From the NCBI GenBank assembly GCA_964577255.1, contig CAZNYM010000006.1, positions 15,959 to 79,958 of the forward strand: a DNA stretch of 64,000 nt, written 5' to 3'. The notes below the pieces were generated by a model. That model was not told the DNA's origin and did no database searches. It saw only the letters and a list, made by a program, of their open reading frames with translations. This DNA is from Micavibrio_C sp964577255. GTDB taxonomy: Bacteria > Pseudomonadota > Alphaproteobacteria > Micavibrionales > Micavibrionaceae. Positions 7,583 to 15,698 of the stretch are shown piece by piece (positions within the stretch are counted from its first letter, which is position 1; each line of letters begins with the position of its first letter). Position numbers and translations under genes: made by a program.

Positions 7583-9694
7583 ATGACGACGTTCCTGAAC
7601 AACCTCTCCATCCGCAAACGGATGCTTTTGAGTACTTTCCTGTTCATCCTCACGCTGCTGCTGGCGATGTATAACGCCCATCAGTCGATTGAGGCCAACG
7701 TCGTGTTCGCCCAGAAGGAAGCGATGGGCAACCAGTACCAGAGGCCGGTGGCAAAAGCCCTGCACGATGCCGGGCTTTTGCGCATGACTCTTACTGAACT
7801 GCGCAGCGGCGCCGCCTCCAGCCAGGATCCTGCCAAGCTTGTTGCCGCCATCGACGGGTATGTGGATGAGATCGGCAAGGTTCAGGCCCTGCTGGGCGAC
7901 GACCTTCAATTCACCACGGAAGGGCTGGAAAGCCGCGGCCGCGGGCATTTGGTGTTCGAAACCGTGCAGAAGAAATGGAAAGATACATCTGCCGCCATTT
8001 CCGCCAATCCGGCCGGTGACAATGACGACGCGCTGGCCTCGTTCATCGGCGATCTGCGCGGATTGATTGCTCACTCGGGCGATACGTCGAACCTGATTCT
8101 CGATCCGGATCTGGACAGCTACTATCTGATGGACGTCACCCTTCTGGTGCTGCCGCAGACGATCGACCGCCTGGGCGCAATTTACAAGTCGGTATTTCCC
8201 GCGCTCGACGGTACCTACATGATGACTCCGACCGAGAAAATCGACACTTCGGTCATGGGCCGCATGCTTAAAGAGGCCGACGTCGACCGCATCGTCGCCG
8301 ATATGGATGTATCGCTGAAGGAAGACCCAAATTTCTACGGAGTCAGCCCCACTTACAAAGATAATATCACCCCTGTTTTCGGCGCCTACAGCGAGAAAAA
8401 TGCCGCCTTCTCTGAAGTGATCAAGGGCGTGGCGCTCAAGGGCGACGTCAGCCAGGCCGATTTCTCGGCCGCCGCCCTGATGGCGATCAACAGTGCGTTC
8501 GCCTTCTGGATGCAGGGTTTTGACGAGCTCGACAACCTGCTGGCCATTCGTATTGATGCCTACAAGCAGCAGCAATACAAGGCGCTGGCGACCGCCGTCC
8601 GTGGTATCATCATTTCGATGATTTTCTTCTTCATCGTCGCCAACAGCATCACCCGGCCTTTGTCCGATCTGAAGGGCGTCATGGTCAATCTGGCCAATCA
8701 GAAGCTTGACGCGGATGTTCCTTATGCCAAGGCGCGTTCCGAGATCGGCGAGATCGCTGCAACAGTTCTTGTGTTCAAGGACAATGCGCTTAAAACCCGC
8801 AAAATGGAGCAGGAACGCATCGAGGCCGAAGAGCGCGCCAAGGTCGAGAAAAAGCAAGCCATGATCAATCTTGCCACTTCGTTTGAAAACCGCGTACAGG
8901 GGATTATCCACTCGGTTTCCGCCGCTTCCACGCAGCTGGCCCAGACCGCCAGCGTCATGTCCGAAACCGTCACCATGTCGGCCGCCTCGGCCGGCAGCGC
9001 CGCCGCCAGCGCCAATGCCACGCTTGAAAACGTGCAGTCCGTCGCCTCGGCGGCGGAAGAAATGTCGGCTACCATTCAGGAGATTTCTTCGCAGATTTCC
9101 AACTCCTCCCGTCTGGTCAGCGAATCGGTCGAGAAAACCAAAACAGCCGACGATCACGCCCAGGGCCTGCGCACATCCTCGCAGCGCGTGCGCGAGGTCG
9201 TGAAGCTGATTTCCGACATCGCCAAGCAGATCAACCTGCTGGCCCTTAACGCCGCAATCGAGTCCGCCCGCGCGGGCGAAGCCGGAAAGGGCTTCGCCGT
9301 GGTGGCGTCCGAGGTTCGCAACCTGGCCGGCGAGACGGAAAAATCGGTGCAGGAGATCGAAAAGGTTATCTCCGAAATGAACAAATCCTCCGACAGCGTC
9401 CTGTCCTCGCTCGCCGAGATCAAGACGTCGGTCGACCGCATATTCGAGGCATCGACCGGAATCTCCGCCGCCGTGGAAGAACAGTCGGCCGTGGTGTCGG
9501 ACATCGCCCGCAACATGCAGATCGCCGCCGACGGTTCGCGCGTGGTCAACGACAACGTCCAGGCCGTGACGGTTCAATCCGGGGAGGCGCAGAAGTCGGC
9601 GACCCAGGTGCTCGAAGCCGCCCAGGAGCTTTCACGCCAGTCCGAGCAGCTGGACGGCGAAGTCGTAGCCTTCCTTTCGGAAGTGCGCGGCTAG
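7583..9694 (+). CDS. methyl-accepting chemotaxis protein, 703 aa
   Basis: A membrane chemoreceptor. The first membrane segment is at about residues 14-30 and the second at about 339-352. Between them is a periplasmic sensor domain of about 300 residues, mainly helical. A HAMP linker starts SITRPLSDLKGVM, and a cytoplasmic signalling coiled coil follows with the conserved hairpin tip INLLALNAAIESARAGEAGKG (split here as INLLALNAAIE and SARAGEAGKG). Coupling is to CheA/CheW; the che operon is 46 kb away in this window. The start has GGAAGGG upstream. The C-terminus lacks a CheR-docking NWETF-type pentapeptide. The ligand cannot be inferred. Confidence 0.95.
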   Translation: MTTFLNNLSIRKRMLLSTFLFILTLLLAMYNAHQSIEANVVFAQKEAMGNQYQRPVAKALHDAGLLRMTLTELRSGAASSQDPAKLVAAIDGYVDEIGKVQALLGDDLQFTTEGLESRGRGHLVFETVQKKWKDTSAAISANPAGDNDDALASFIGDLRGLIAHSGDTSNLILDPDLDSYYLMDVTLLVLPQTIDRLGAIYKSVFPALDGTYMMTPTEKIDTSVMGRMLKEADVDRIVADMDVSLKEDPNFYGVSPTYKDNITPVFGAYSEKNAAFSEVIKGVALKGDVSQADFSAAALMAINSAFAFWMQGFDELDNLLAIRIDAYKQQQYKALATAVRGIIISMIFFFIVANSITRPLSDLKGVMVNLANQKLDADVPYAKARSEIGEIAATVLVFKDNALKTRKMEQERIEAEERAKVEKKQAMINLATSFENRVQGIIHSVSAASTQLAQTASVMSETVTMSAASAGSAAASANATLENVQSVASAAEEMSATIQEISSQISNSSRLVSESVEKTKTADDHAQGLRTSSQRVREVVKLISDIAKQINLLALNAAIESARAGEAGKGFAVVASEVRNLAGETEKSVQEIEKVISEMNKSSDSVLSSLAEIKTSVDRIFEASTGISAAVEEQSAVVSDIARNMQIAADGSRVVNDNVQAVTVQSGEAQKSATQVLEAAQELSRQSEQLDGEVVAFLSEVRG

Positions 9695-9720
9695 AAACCC
9701 TGTTGCCGGGCGGCTGATCC

Positions 9721-9736
9721 TTCCTGTAAACAGGAA
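9721..9736. repeat. inverted repeat over the ribosome-binding site of the AstE-like gene
   Basis: TTCCTGTAAACAGGAA has 7-bp arms around AA. Its right arm contains the AGGA ribosome-binding site for the ATG at 9739, so an mRNA hairpin could hide that site. It also follows the chemoreceptor stop by 26 bases but has no T run, so it is not a typical terminator. Confidence 0.45.
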
Positions 9737-9738
9737 GC

Positions 9739-10665
9739 ATGATCGCCGATCTTTCGCTCGAGATTTACCGCTTCGCTCACACCCATCCAGGGCCGCATCT
9801 GCTCATCACCGGCGGCGTGCACGGCAACGAGCCCTGCGGCATGCTGGCGCTGGAGAAGATCGTGGCGCTGATCCACCAGGGTGTGCTGGAGCAGAAAAAC
9901 GGTACCCTGACCATCCTGCCGCTGTGCAATCCCCGCGCCCGGGCGCTGAACAGGCGCTTTGTCGACCGCAACCTCAACCGCGCCCTATACCGCTACGACA
10001 ATCCGGTGCATTACGAGGATCATCTCAGCAATATCCTCTGTCCCTATCTTGAGGCCTGCGACATCCTGCTCGACATCCATTCCTATACTGCGGGCGGGCC
10101 GCCTTTCCTGCTGCTCGAGGACGGCGCGGCGCGCAACCTCGCCTATGGCCGCGCCGTGGGGCCCGCCATCATGCTTCATTCCTGGAGCACCAGCTACGCG
10201 CGCCTTACGGGCGAGGGCCTGCCCGACCCCCTGCGCGGCCAGGGCACGACCGAATATGCCCGCAAGCACGGCGCGCTCAGCCTGACCCTTGAATGCGGGC
10301 AGCACGACGACCCCGCCAGCGTCGATGTGGCATTCGCCGCCGCGCTCAACGTGCTCGCCCACTTCAATCTCTTCGACATTCCCGCTGCCCTGCGGGAAAA
10401 GGCGCGCGCCACCCTGCCCGCCCGCGACCCCGTGGTGCTGACGCTCAATCAGGTGCTGGTGAAGCGCGCGCCGGGGCGCCTGGCGCGCGACTGGAAACAC
10501 CTCGAACCGGTGAAGGCCGGAGCGGTGCTGGCATTGTTCGACGACGGGACGCAGGATATCTGCGAAAAGGATGGCTACTTCATCATGCCCAAACCGAAAT
10601 CGGAGATCGGCGAGGAATGGGGTTATGTGGCGGTGAAGGAAAATGGTGCTGCCGAGAAGGATTGA
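9739..10665 (+). CDS. succinylglutamate desuccinylase/aspartoacylase family zinc hydrolase, 308 aa
   Basis: A member of the AstE/AspA branch of M14-like zinc carboxypeptidases, which cleave an amide bond of N-acyl amino acids. The zinc ligands are visible in GGVHGNEP (His28, Glu31) and LLDIHSY, and the later TLECGQHDD carries the likely catalytic Glu. N-acylated amino acid hydrolysis is expected; the exact substrate is not visible, and no astABCD partners are nearby. The last seven codons and the stop lie inside the tRNA-Thr gene on the other strand. Confidence 0.85.
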   Translation: MIADLSLEIYRFAHTHPGPHLLITGGVHGNEPCGMLALEKIVALIHQGVLEQKNGTLTILPLCNPRARALNRRFVDRNLNRALYRYDNPVHYEDHLSNILCPYLEACDILLDIHSYTAGGPPFLLLEDGAARNLAYGRAVGPAIMLHSWSTSYARLTGEGLPDPLRGQGTTEYARKHGALSLTLECGQHDDPASVDVAFAAALNVLAHFNLFDIPAALREKARATLPARDPVVLTLNQVLVKRAPGRLARDWKHLEPVKAGAVLALFDDGTQDICEKDGYFIMPKPKSEIGEEWGYVAVKENGAAEKD

Positions 10666-10718
10666 ACTTCCGACCCCGTCCTTACCAAGGACGTGCTCTA
10701 CCACTGAGCTACGGCAGC
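10644..10718 (-). tRNA. tRNA-Thr (anticodon GGT)
   Basis: Read on the minus strand, the 75-base gene starts GCTGCCG and ends CGGCAGC-A-CCA. The acceptor stem is fully paired and the CCA is encoded. The D arm is GCTCAGTGGTAGAGC, the anticodon arm CGTCC-TTGGTAA-GGACG gives anticodon GGT (reads ACC/ACU), and the T arm holds GTTCAATCC. Its 3' end overlaps the 3' end of the AstE-like gene by 22 bases. Confidence 0.97.
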
Positions 10719-10866
10719 GTCGGGGGCATACGAAACGCCGGGAAGTATTAACGCATCCGCCCGCCCCTGTCCAGAAGGGAATCCGCCCCCCTGCGGCGGT
10801 GGATTTTTGTGGATTTCCGGGGGGTTGATCGCCTATAACAGGGCGATCCAGGAAGGGGTTGCGCCC

Positions 10867-11607
10867 GTGAACGATGCCCGCAGACAGCAGATGCAGGAAA
10901 GCCGCGCCGCCGCCCTGAAGCAGAACCTGCAGCGGCGCAAGGAGCAGGCCCGCGCCCGGACGGACAACGACGCGGACGACGACGCCGCAAGGATGGATGC
11001 GCTCATGAAAACCGGAACCGCCACCCACGCCCTCCCCGCCGCCGACATGCTGCCCGGCCTGATGCCCGATGCCTGGATCCGCGAACAGGCCCTTGCACAC
11101 GGCATGATCGACCCGTTCGTGGAAAAGCAGACCCGCGAGGGCGTGATCTCTTACGGCCTGTCCTCCTATGGCTACGATGCCCGCTGCGCCCGCGAATTCA
11201 TGATTTTCACCAACGTCGACAACGCCATCGTCGACCCCAAGAATTTCAGCCCGGAGAGCTTCGTCGAGCGCAGCGCCGACGTATGCGTGATCCCGCCCAA
11301 CAGTTTCGTGCTGGCGCGCACGGTCGAATATTTCCGCATCCCCAAGGATGTGCTGGTGGTGTGCCTGGGCAAGAGCACCTATGCCCGCTGCGGCATCATC
11401 GTGAACGTCACGCCGCTCGAGCCCGGCTGGGAAGGGCATGTGACGCTTGAATTCTCCAACACCACCCCACTGCCCGCGCGCGTCTACGCCAACGAAGGCG
11501 TGGCGCAGTTCCTGTTCTTCAAGGGCGGCGCGCCGTGCGAGGTCAGTTACGCCGACCGCAAGGGCAAATACATGGGCCAGACCGGCGTGACCCTGCCGCG
11601 GCTTTAG
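10867..11607 (+). CDS. dcd: dCTP deaminase with an extra N-terminal segment, 246 aa
   Basis: This enzyme converts dCTP to dUTP and ammonia, feeding thymidylate synthesis. The core (from the ATG at 11062, 181 aa, the usual family length) shows ISYGLSSYGYDAR, GKSTYARCG (catalytic Ser/Arg) and HVTLEFSNTT (catalytic Glu), ending MGQTGVTLPRL. The frame is open upstream to a GTG at 10867 with AGGAAGG before it. That adds about 65 residues: a basic helix (LKQNLQRRKEQARAR) and an acidic stretch. Other starts are ATG 11005 and ATG 11062, the latter without a visible ribosome-binding site. The extension could be a small upstream protein fused in frame. murA follows after 8 bases. Confidence 0.9.
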   Translation: MNDARRQQMQESRAAALKQNLQRRKEQARARTDNDADDDAARMDALMKTGTATHALPAADMLPGLMPDAWIREQALAHGMIDPFVEKQTREGVISYGLSSYGYDARCAREFMIFTNVDNAIVDPKNFSPESFVERSADVCVIPPNSFVLARTVEYFRIPKDVLVVCLGKSTYARCGIIVNVTPLEPGWEGHVTLEFSNTTPLPARVYANEGVAQFLFFKGGAPCEVSYADRKGKYMGQTGVTLPRL

Positions 11608-11615
11608 GAGCGATG

Positions 11616-12959
11616 ATGGCTGATGCGCTGATAGATCACGACACCGTCGTTCCCTTCGCCCGGGCGGAGGAAAGAAAACCCTCGGGCCTCGACCAGATCC
11701 GCATCGTGGGCGGCCAGCGCCTGAACGGCGTCATCCGCGTGAGCGGCGCAAAAAATTCGGCGCTCAAGCTCATGTGCGCGTCGCTGCTGACCCCCGACAC
11801 GGTATCGCTCGACAACATGCCGAACGGCCTGCGCGACATCGCCTCGCAGACCGATCTTATGATTCATCTGGGCTGCACGATTTCAGCGAAAGACGATCTG
11901 ATGGCGCTGCAGGCCCGCGACATCCCCGTGCGCGAGGCACCTTACGAACTGGTCCGCAAGATGCGCACCAGCATCCTGGTGCTGGGGCCGCTGCTGGCCC
12001 GCTTCGGGCAGGCGCGCGTATCGCTGCCCGGCGGCTGCGCCATCGGCACCCGGCCGGTCGATCTGCATATCGACGGGCTCAAGGCCATGGGCGCGCACAT
12101 CGCGCTTGAGGGCGGTTATATCAACGCGACCGCGCCGCAGGGGCTTAAGGGCGCGCGCATCACTTTCCCCAAGGTGTCGGTGGGCGCGACCGAAAACCTG
12201 ATGATGGCGGCGACGCTGGCGCAGGGCGTCACGGTGCTGTCGAACGCCGCGCGCGAGCCCGAGATCGCCGACCTGGGCGCCCTGCTGCAGAAGATGGGTG
12301 CCAAGATCGAGGGGCTGGGGACATCCGAGATCACGATCCAAGGCGTCAGGGAACTTCACGGCGCGCGGCACACCGTCGTGCCCGACCGCATCGAGACCGG
12401 AACCTGGATGATCGCCGTGACGCTGACGGGCGGCACGCTGCGCCTGCAGAATGCGCGGCTCGAGCATCTGGAAGCGCTGGCCGAGCCGCTGCGCCGGGCG
12501 GGCGCCAAGATCGCGCAGGAAGACGGCGACATCGTCGTCAGCCGCAACGGCTCGCCGCTCAGGGGTACGGACATCATGACCGCCCCCTATCCCGGCTTCC
12601 CCACTGACCTGCAGGCGCAGTTCATGACCATGCTGACCCTGTGCCAGGGCGCGGGGATGGTCACGGAAACGATTTTCGAAAACCGCTTCATGCACGTGCC
12701 CGAGCTGTGCCGCATGGGCGCCGACATCACCGTCCATGGCGGTTCGGCGATCGTGCGCGGGGTGGAAAGACTTAAAGGCGCCGAAGTGATGGCGACCGAC
12801 TTGCGCGCCAGCGTGGCGCTCGTGCTCGCCGCCCTGGTGGCCGAGGGCGAAACCACGATCAACCGCATCTATCACCTCGACCGCGGCTACGAAAACATCG
12901 TTGAAAAACTGAAAGGCTGCGGTGCGGCGATCGAGCGCCTGGGCCCGCCGCACGGATAG
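11616..12959 (+). CDS. murA: UDP-N-acetylglucosamine 1-carboxyvinyltransferase, 447 aa
   Basis: First committed step of peptidoglycan synthesis in the cytoplasm: transfer of enolpyruvate from PEP to UDP-GlcNAc. The key residues are present: SGAKNSALK (Lys/Asn pair near the N-terminus), the Cys loop PGGCAIGTRPVD with the PEP-binding cysteine (so fosfomycin-sensitive type), PGFPTDLQAQ with the catalytic Asp, and DLRASVAL with the Arg. The ATG at 11616 is five bases after AGGAG; the ATG at 11613 is too close to it. About 25 residues longer than usual at the N-terminus. It probably forms an operon with dcd. Confidence 0.97.
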   Translation: MADALIDHDTVVPFARAEERKPSGLDQIRIVGGQRLNGVIRVSGAKNSALKLMCASLLTPDTVSLDNMPNGLRDIASQTDLMIHLGCTISAKDDLMALQARDIPVREAPYELVRKMRTSILVLGPLLARFGQARVSLPGGCAIGTRPVDLHIDGLKAMGAHIALEGGYINATAPQGLKGARITFPKVSVGATENLMMAATLAQGVTVLSNAAREPEIADLGALLQKMGAKIEGLGTSEITIQGVRELHGARHTVVPDRIETGTWMIAVTLTGGTLRLQNARLEHLEALAEPLRRAGAKIAQEDGDIVVSRNGSPLRGTDIMTAPYPGFPTDLQAQFMTMLTLCQGAGMVTETIFENRFMHVPELCRMGADITVHGGSAIVRGVERLKGAEVMATDLRASVALVLAALVAEGETTINRIYHLDRGYENIVEKLKGCGAAIERLGPPHG

Positions 12960-12972
12960 TCGCCTCGCTTCG

Positions 12973-14035
12973 CTAGCGGGGGAAAACGTGGATGGTGGCG
13001 CCGGGTTTGGCCTTGTACGCCGCGACGGCTGCGCGCGTTTCAGCCAGACGTTCGCTCAGCCCCGGCACGCGGGCCACCGTGTCCTTGATATTCTCCCGCC
13101 ACCATTTTTGTTCATCTTCCATCATGCACACGCCAGGTATCTCCGTTCCGCCCGCGGCCACGAAAAGACACGCGAGCGTTTCAAGCGCAGCATCATAACC
13201 CTCAATACGGCGCGAAGAGATATAGCTCTTACCTTCCACTTGGGGGAACGGCGCGCAAACGCGGGTCAGTTCCGCGTAACCGGCGGCAAAGGCCGTCAGC
13301 TCGCGGCTATTCTCTTTCTTGTAAGAAAGAGCGCGCAGAAATGCGCTGTCCAGACGGGNNNNNNNNNNNNNNNNNNNNNNNNNNNNNNNNNNNNNNNNNN
13401 NNNNNNNNNNNNNNNNNNNNNNNNNNNNNNNNNNNNNNNNNNNNNNNNNNNNNNNNNNTGTTGCTGATGACGTCTTCCGCTTCCCGCATCAGGGCACTCA
13501 GGGTATCGAACACGGAATCGAGGCCCGGCGCATAATGGTTTTCGAGATAGGCCTGCCCGCCGATCGTCTTGCACATCACCTGCCGCTGCCCGATTTTTGA
13601 GTAGTCGCGGGCGAAGTTGATCAGATCCATCTGCGTATTCTCATCCTGCGCCACGCGGCGCAGCAAGGGGCTGTCGCGCACCGGCAGCCAGATAGCTTTC
13701 GTTCCTTTGTCGAGAACGCAAACGCGGCGCAGCCCGTGATCAAGCAGATCTTCTTCCACCTGCGTGAGATCGTCCTCGGAAGGCGCGCTTTGGCGCTCGG
13801 CCGCGATGAAGGCCAGGGCGTCGGCACGCTCGCGCCCGATCACGCAACCAACCAGCGGCGCGAAAGCGTCAAGCCAGCGCTCGCGCGCGGCAAGGAAACC
13901 ATTTTCATGGCGGCTTTGTTTTTGTGCGGGCGTGCCGCCGGGAAAGAGAGTAACAACAGCGGCGCCCGGGAGCGCATCGTCCCGCGCTTCCAGAGAGCGC
14001 ACGAATTCCCCGTATAAATCAGGCGTTTCTGACAT
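12973..14035 (-). CDS. hypothetical protein split by an assembly gap
   Basis: The 5' part (13459-14035) starts MSETPDLYGEFVRSLEARDD with CAGGG eight bases upstream. The 3' part runs from the gap edge (13358) to the stop at 12973 as one open frame, starting RLDSAFLRALSYKKENSREL and ending IHVFPR. A start placed at 13239 is only an internal GTG. The two halves have the same style (helical, charged, no signal peptide, no membrane segment) and are most simply one gene of about 320 or more residues, since the 100 N are a placeholder of unknown true length. No family is recognised. Confidence 0.7.
13359..13458. other. 100-N assembly gap inside a gene
   Basis: Exactly 100 N, the usual placeholder for a scaffold join of unknown size. 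It interrupts the hypothetical gene at 12973-14035, so frame relations across it have no meaning. Confidence 0.98.
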
Positions 14036-14216
14036 ATTTTGGCCCTGTTTTTGCCCGAAGTCCGGGCTAAAGTTAGTTTATGTAAAAGTAAATTGCAAGG
14101 ATTTAATTATACGTCCCCTAGCGCTGTTTACATCGCCGCTTCCTTATGTATCTTAGGCGCCTTGGACCCGTCCAGATCGTAATAACCCCTTGAGCAAATT
14201 TGTTGAGGATTTCCCG

Positions 14217-14612
14217 ATGCGCACACAACATGTCCTGATGATCGGCGTCGCCGTGCTGGCGCTCTCCGCCTGCAAAAAGGAGCAGCAGGCCGCCGCGCCC
14301 GAAGCCGCTCCCGCGGCACAGGAGCAGCCGGTTGCCGAAACCGCCGCCCCGACCGAACAACCCATGGCCACCGAACAGGCAGCGCCTGAAGCGGCCATGA
14401 CCGAAACTGCGCCGACCGAAGCGGCTCCTATGGAAGCATCTCCGGTTCCGGCCGAAGCCATGCCCGCCCCCGTCGAAGCGGTTCCCGCACCAGCTGAAGC
14501 GATGCCCGCCACGCCCGAAGCCGCACCGGCACCCGCTGAGGCGGCTCCCGCTCCTGCGGAAGCGGCCCCTGCTGAAGCAGCCCCGGCACCGACCGAAGCG
14601 CCCGCCGAGTAA
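14217..14612 (+). CDS. Ala/Pro/Glu-rich repetitive lipoprotein, 131 aa
   Basis: A short lipoprotein: the signal MRTQHVLMIGVAVLALSAC ends in the lipobox LSAC, so Cys19 would be acylated. The rest is low-complexity, built from units such as PAEA, PTEA, PVEA and AAPAPAEA, with no other cysteine and a net negative charge. Such a tail is probably extended and unfolded in the periplasm. The ATG at 14217 follows GAGGA; an in-frame ATG at 14190 would put ten residues before the signal and is rejected. A strong terminator follows. The function is unknown. Confidence 0.8.
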   Translation: MRTQHVLMIGVAVLALSACKKEQQAAAPEAAPAAQEQPVAETAAPTEQPMATEQAAPEAAMTETAPTEAAPMEASPVPAEAMPAPVEAVPAPAEAMPATPEAAPAPAEAAPAPAEAAPAEAAPAPTEAPAE

Positions 14613-14632
14613 GCGGTTCGTTATTGAATGCG

Positions 14633-14660
14633 AAAAGCCCGGCCATGCGCCGGGCTTTTT
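14633..14660. terminator. bidirectional intrinsic terminator between two convergent lipoprotein genes
   Basis: AAAAGCCCGG-CCATGCG-CCGGGCTTTTT-type stem-loop (stem AAAAGCCCGGC / GCCGGGCTTTT with a short loop), with T runs on both strands. It serves the gene ending at 14612 and the minus-strand gene ending at 14681. Confidence 0.9.
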
Positions 14661-14680
14661 ATTTTCGCTTTCATCGCGAT

Positions 14681-15547
14681 TCAGGTCCCTGGCCCCTCAT
14701 CGGTGCCGACATGGATCTCGACATCGCGGGCGTCGCCGCTGCGCTCGAAACGCATGCTGACGCGCTCGCGCTCGATGCCTTTCTGGTACAGCGCGTTGCG
14801 CACGGCCAGGATGCGGCGCACAGCGCTGTTGCTGGTATCGGTCTCTTTGACTTTGGCCTTGGTATGCCCGACCATCACCACCGGCGCTTCCGGCATGGTG
14901 GCGGCCAGCGCCGCGACCTGCTCGAGCGTTTCATGAATATCGTCGTCCAGCTTTATGCCATCGCCCTCGAAAACGATGTCGAAGCGCTGCGGCCCGGCCG
15001 CCGTGACGGCGGGGGCGGATGAGGACAGCGGCTGCGCTTGCTCGAGCAGCGCCAGCGCCTCGAAGAACGACTCGCGGCAGCCGATATAGCCTTCCTTCTT
15101 GCGCTGGAGGTTCTGGTACAGAAGCCAGCAATCGAATTTCGCCTGGGCCATCGCCGCGAGCGGCGCCTGGGAGTTCCGGTTCGCCAGCACGTTCAGAAGC
15201 GAGGCGCGGGCGCGAGTCAATTCGTCGCGAGCGAAGACGGAAAGCTCGCGGCTTTCCAGCTTGTCGGGCATGACCTGCTCGCCGCGGCCGGCCTGCGCCG
15301 CCTTCTCCAGGAAGCGACCCCCCGCGCCCTTGGTTTGAGGAACGGAATCGGCAAAAACCGCAAGGGCTTCGTACTCGTTCTTCAACGCTGTGTTGAAACT
15401 GCTGCCACCCGCGCTCGGCGTGAATAGCTTGTCGAAAGGATTTCCACCCAGAGTCTGGCAGCCGGCCATGAACAGACTGGCGCTCAACCAGAACGCCAGG
15501 ACCACCGGCGCAAGCAGGTGCCTTCTGAAAAACAGATCGAGGGTCAT
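14681..15547 (-). CDS. OmpA-like domain lipoprotein, 288 aa
   Basis: The N-terminus has a basic start, a hydrophobic core and a lipobox FMAGC, so it is a predicted lipoprotein. Residues of about 40-180 are helical with a few cysteines (KFDCWLLYQ, YIGCRESFF). The C-terminal part (about 195-285) resembles an OmpA/MotB peptidoglycan-binding fold: FDIVFEGDGIKLDDDIHETLEQVA, then VVMVGHTKAK, then AVRRILAVRNALYQKGIERERVSMRF; these are quoted by their most telling parts. The classic TD-x10-LS-x2-RA-x2-V pattern is only approximate. The ATG at 15547 is preferred over 15628, which lies ahead of the signal peptide. Divergent from flhA. Confidence 0.7.
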   Translation of the reverse strand: MTLDLFFRRHLLAPVVLAFWLSASLFMAGCQTLGGNPFDKLFTPSAGGSSFNTALKNEYEALAVFADSVPQTKGAGGRFLEKAAQAGRGEQVMPDKLESRELSVFARDELTRARASLLNVLANRNSQAPLAAMAQAKFDCWLLYQNLQRKKEGYIGCRESFFEALALLEQAQPLSSSAPAVTAAGPQRFDIVFEGDGIKLDDDIHETLEQVAALAATMPEAPVVMVGHTKAKVKETDTSNSAVRRILAVRNALYQKGIERERVSMRFERSGDARDVEIHVGTDEGPGT

Positions 15548-15622
15548 TGCCGGGAATCCTACCCGATTGCCTGCCGGACAAAAAGAGGTCTGTGCCGCAC
15601 TATGACTAACGATTGTGCATAA

Positions 15623-15651
15623 TTGCATGGCGGCGGCCGCGCCCTTACAAT
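15623..15651 (+). promoter_or_regulatory. candidate sigma-70-type promoter for flhA
   Basis: TTGCAT and TACAAT are separated by exactly 17 bases, 48 bases before the flhA ATG. The arrangement fits a housekeeping promoter. No sigma-54 type GG-N10-GC element was noticed here. Confidence 0.5.
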
Positions 15652-15698
15652 ATCATTAAGTGTTGCTCTCCTGCGTCCGCCCCTACTTCACATAAATT

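Noticed and set aside
6659..9577. A 972-codon open frame on the minus strand opposite the porin and chemoreceptor genes
   Set aside because: It is antisense to two clear genes, its protein is rich in His, Gly and Arg with no family features, and its length follows from the GC-rich codon pattern of the real strand.
9985..11439. A 484-codon minus-strand frame running across the AstE-like gene, tRNA-Thr and dcd
   Set aside because: It passes straight through a tRNA and two recognised genes and has no features of its own.
13239..13359. A frameshift or pseudogene at 13239-13359
   Set aside because: The apparent break is due to the N placeholder; both flanks are open frames in the same direction.
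14400..14612. Short DNA repeats in the Ala/Pro-rich lipoprotein gene as a possible CRISPR or tandem-repeat locus
   Set aside because: Units are in frame, irregular and code for PAEA/PTEA peptides; there are no spacers.
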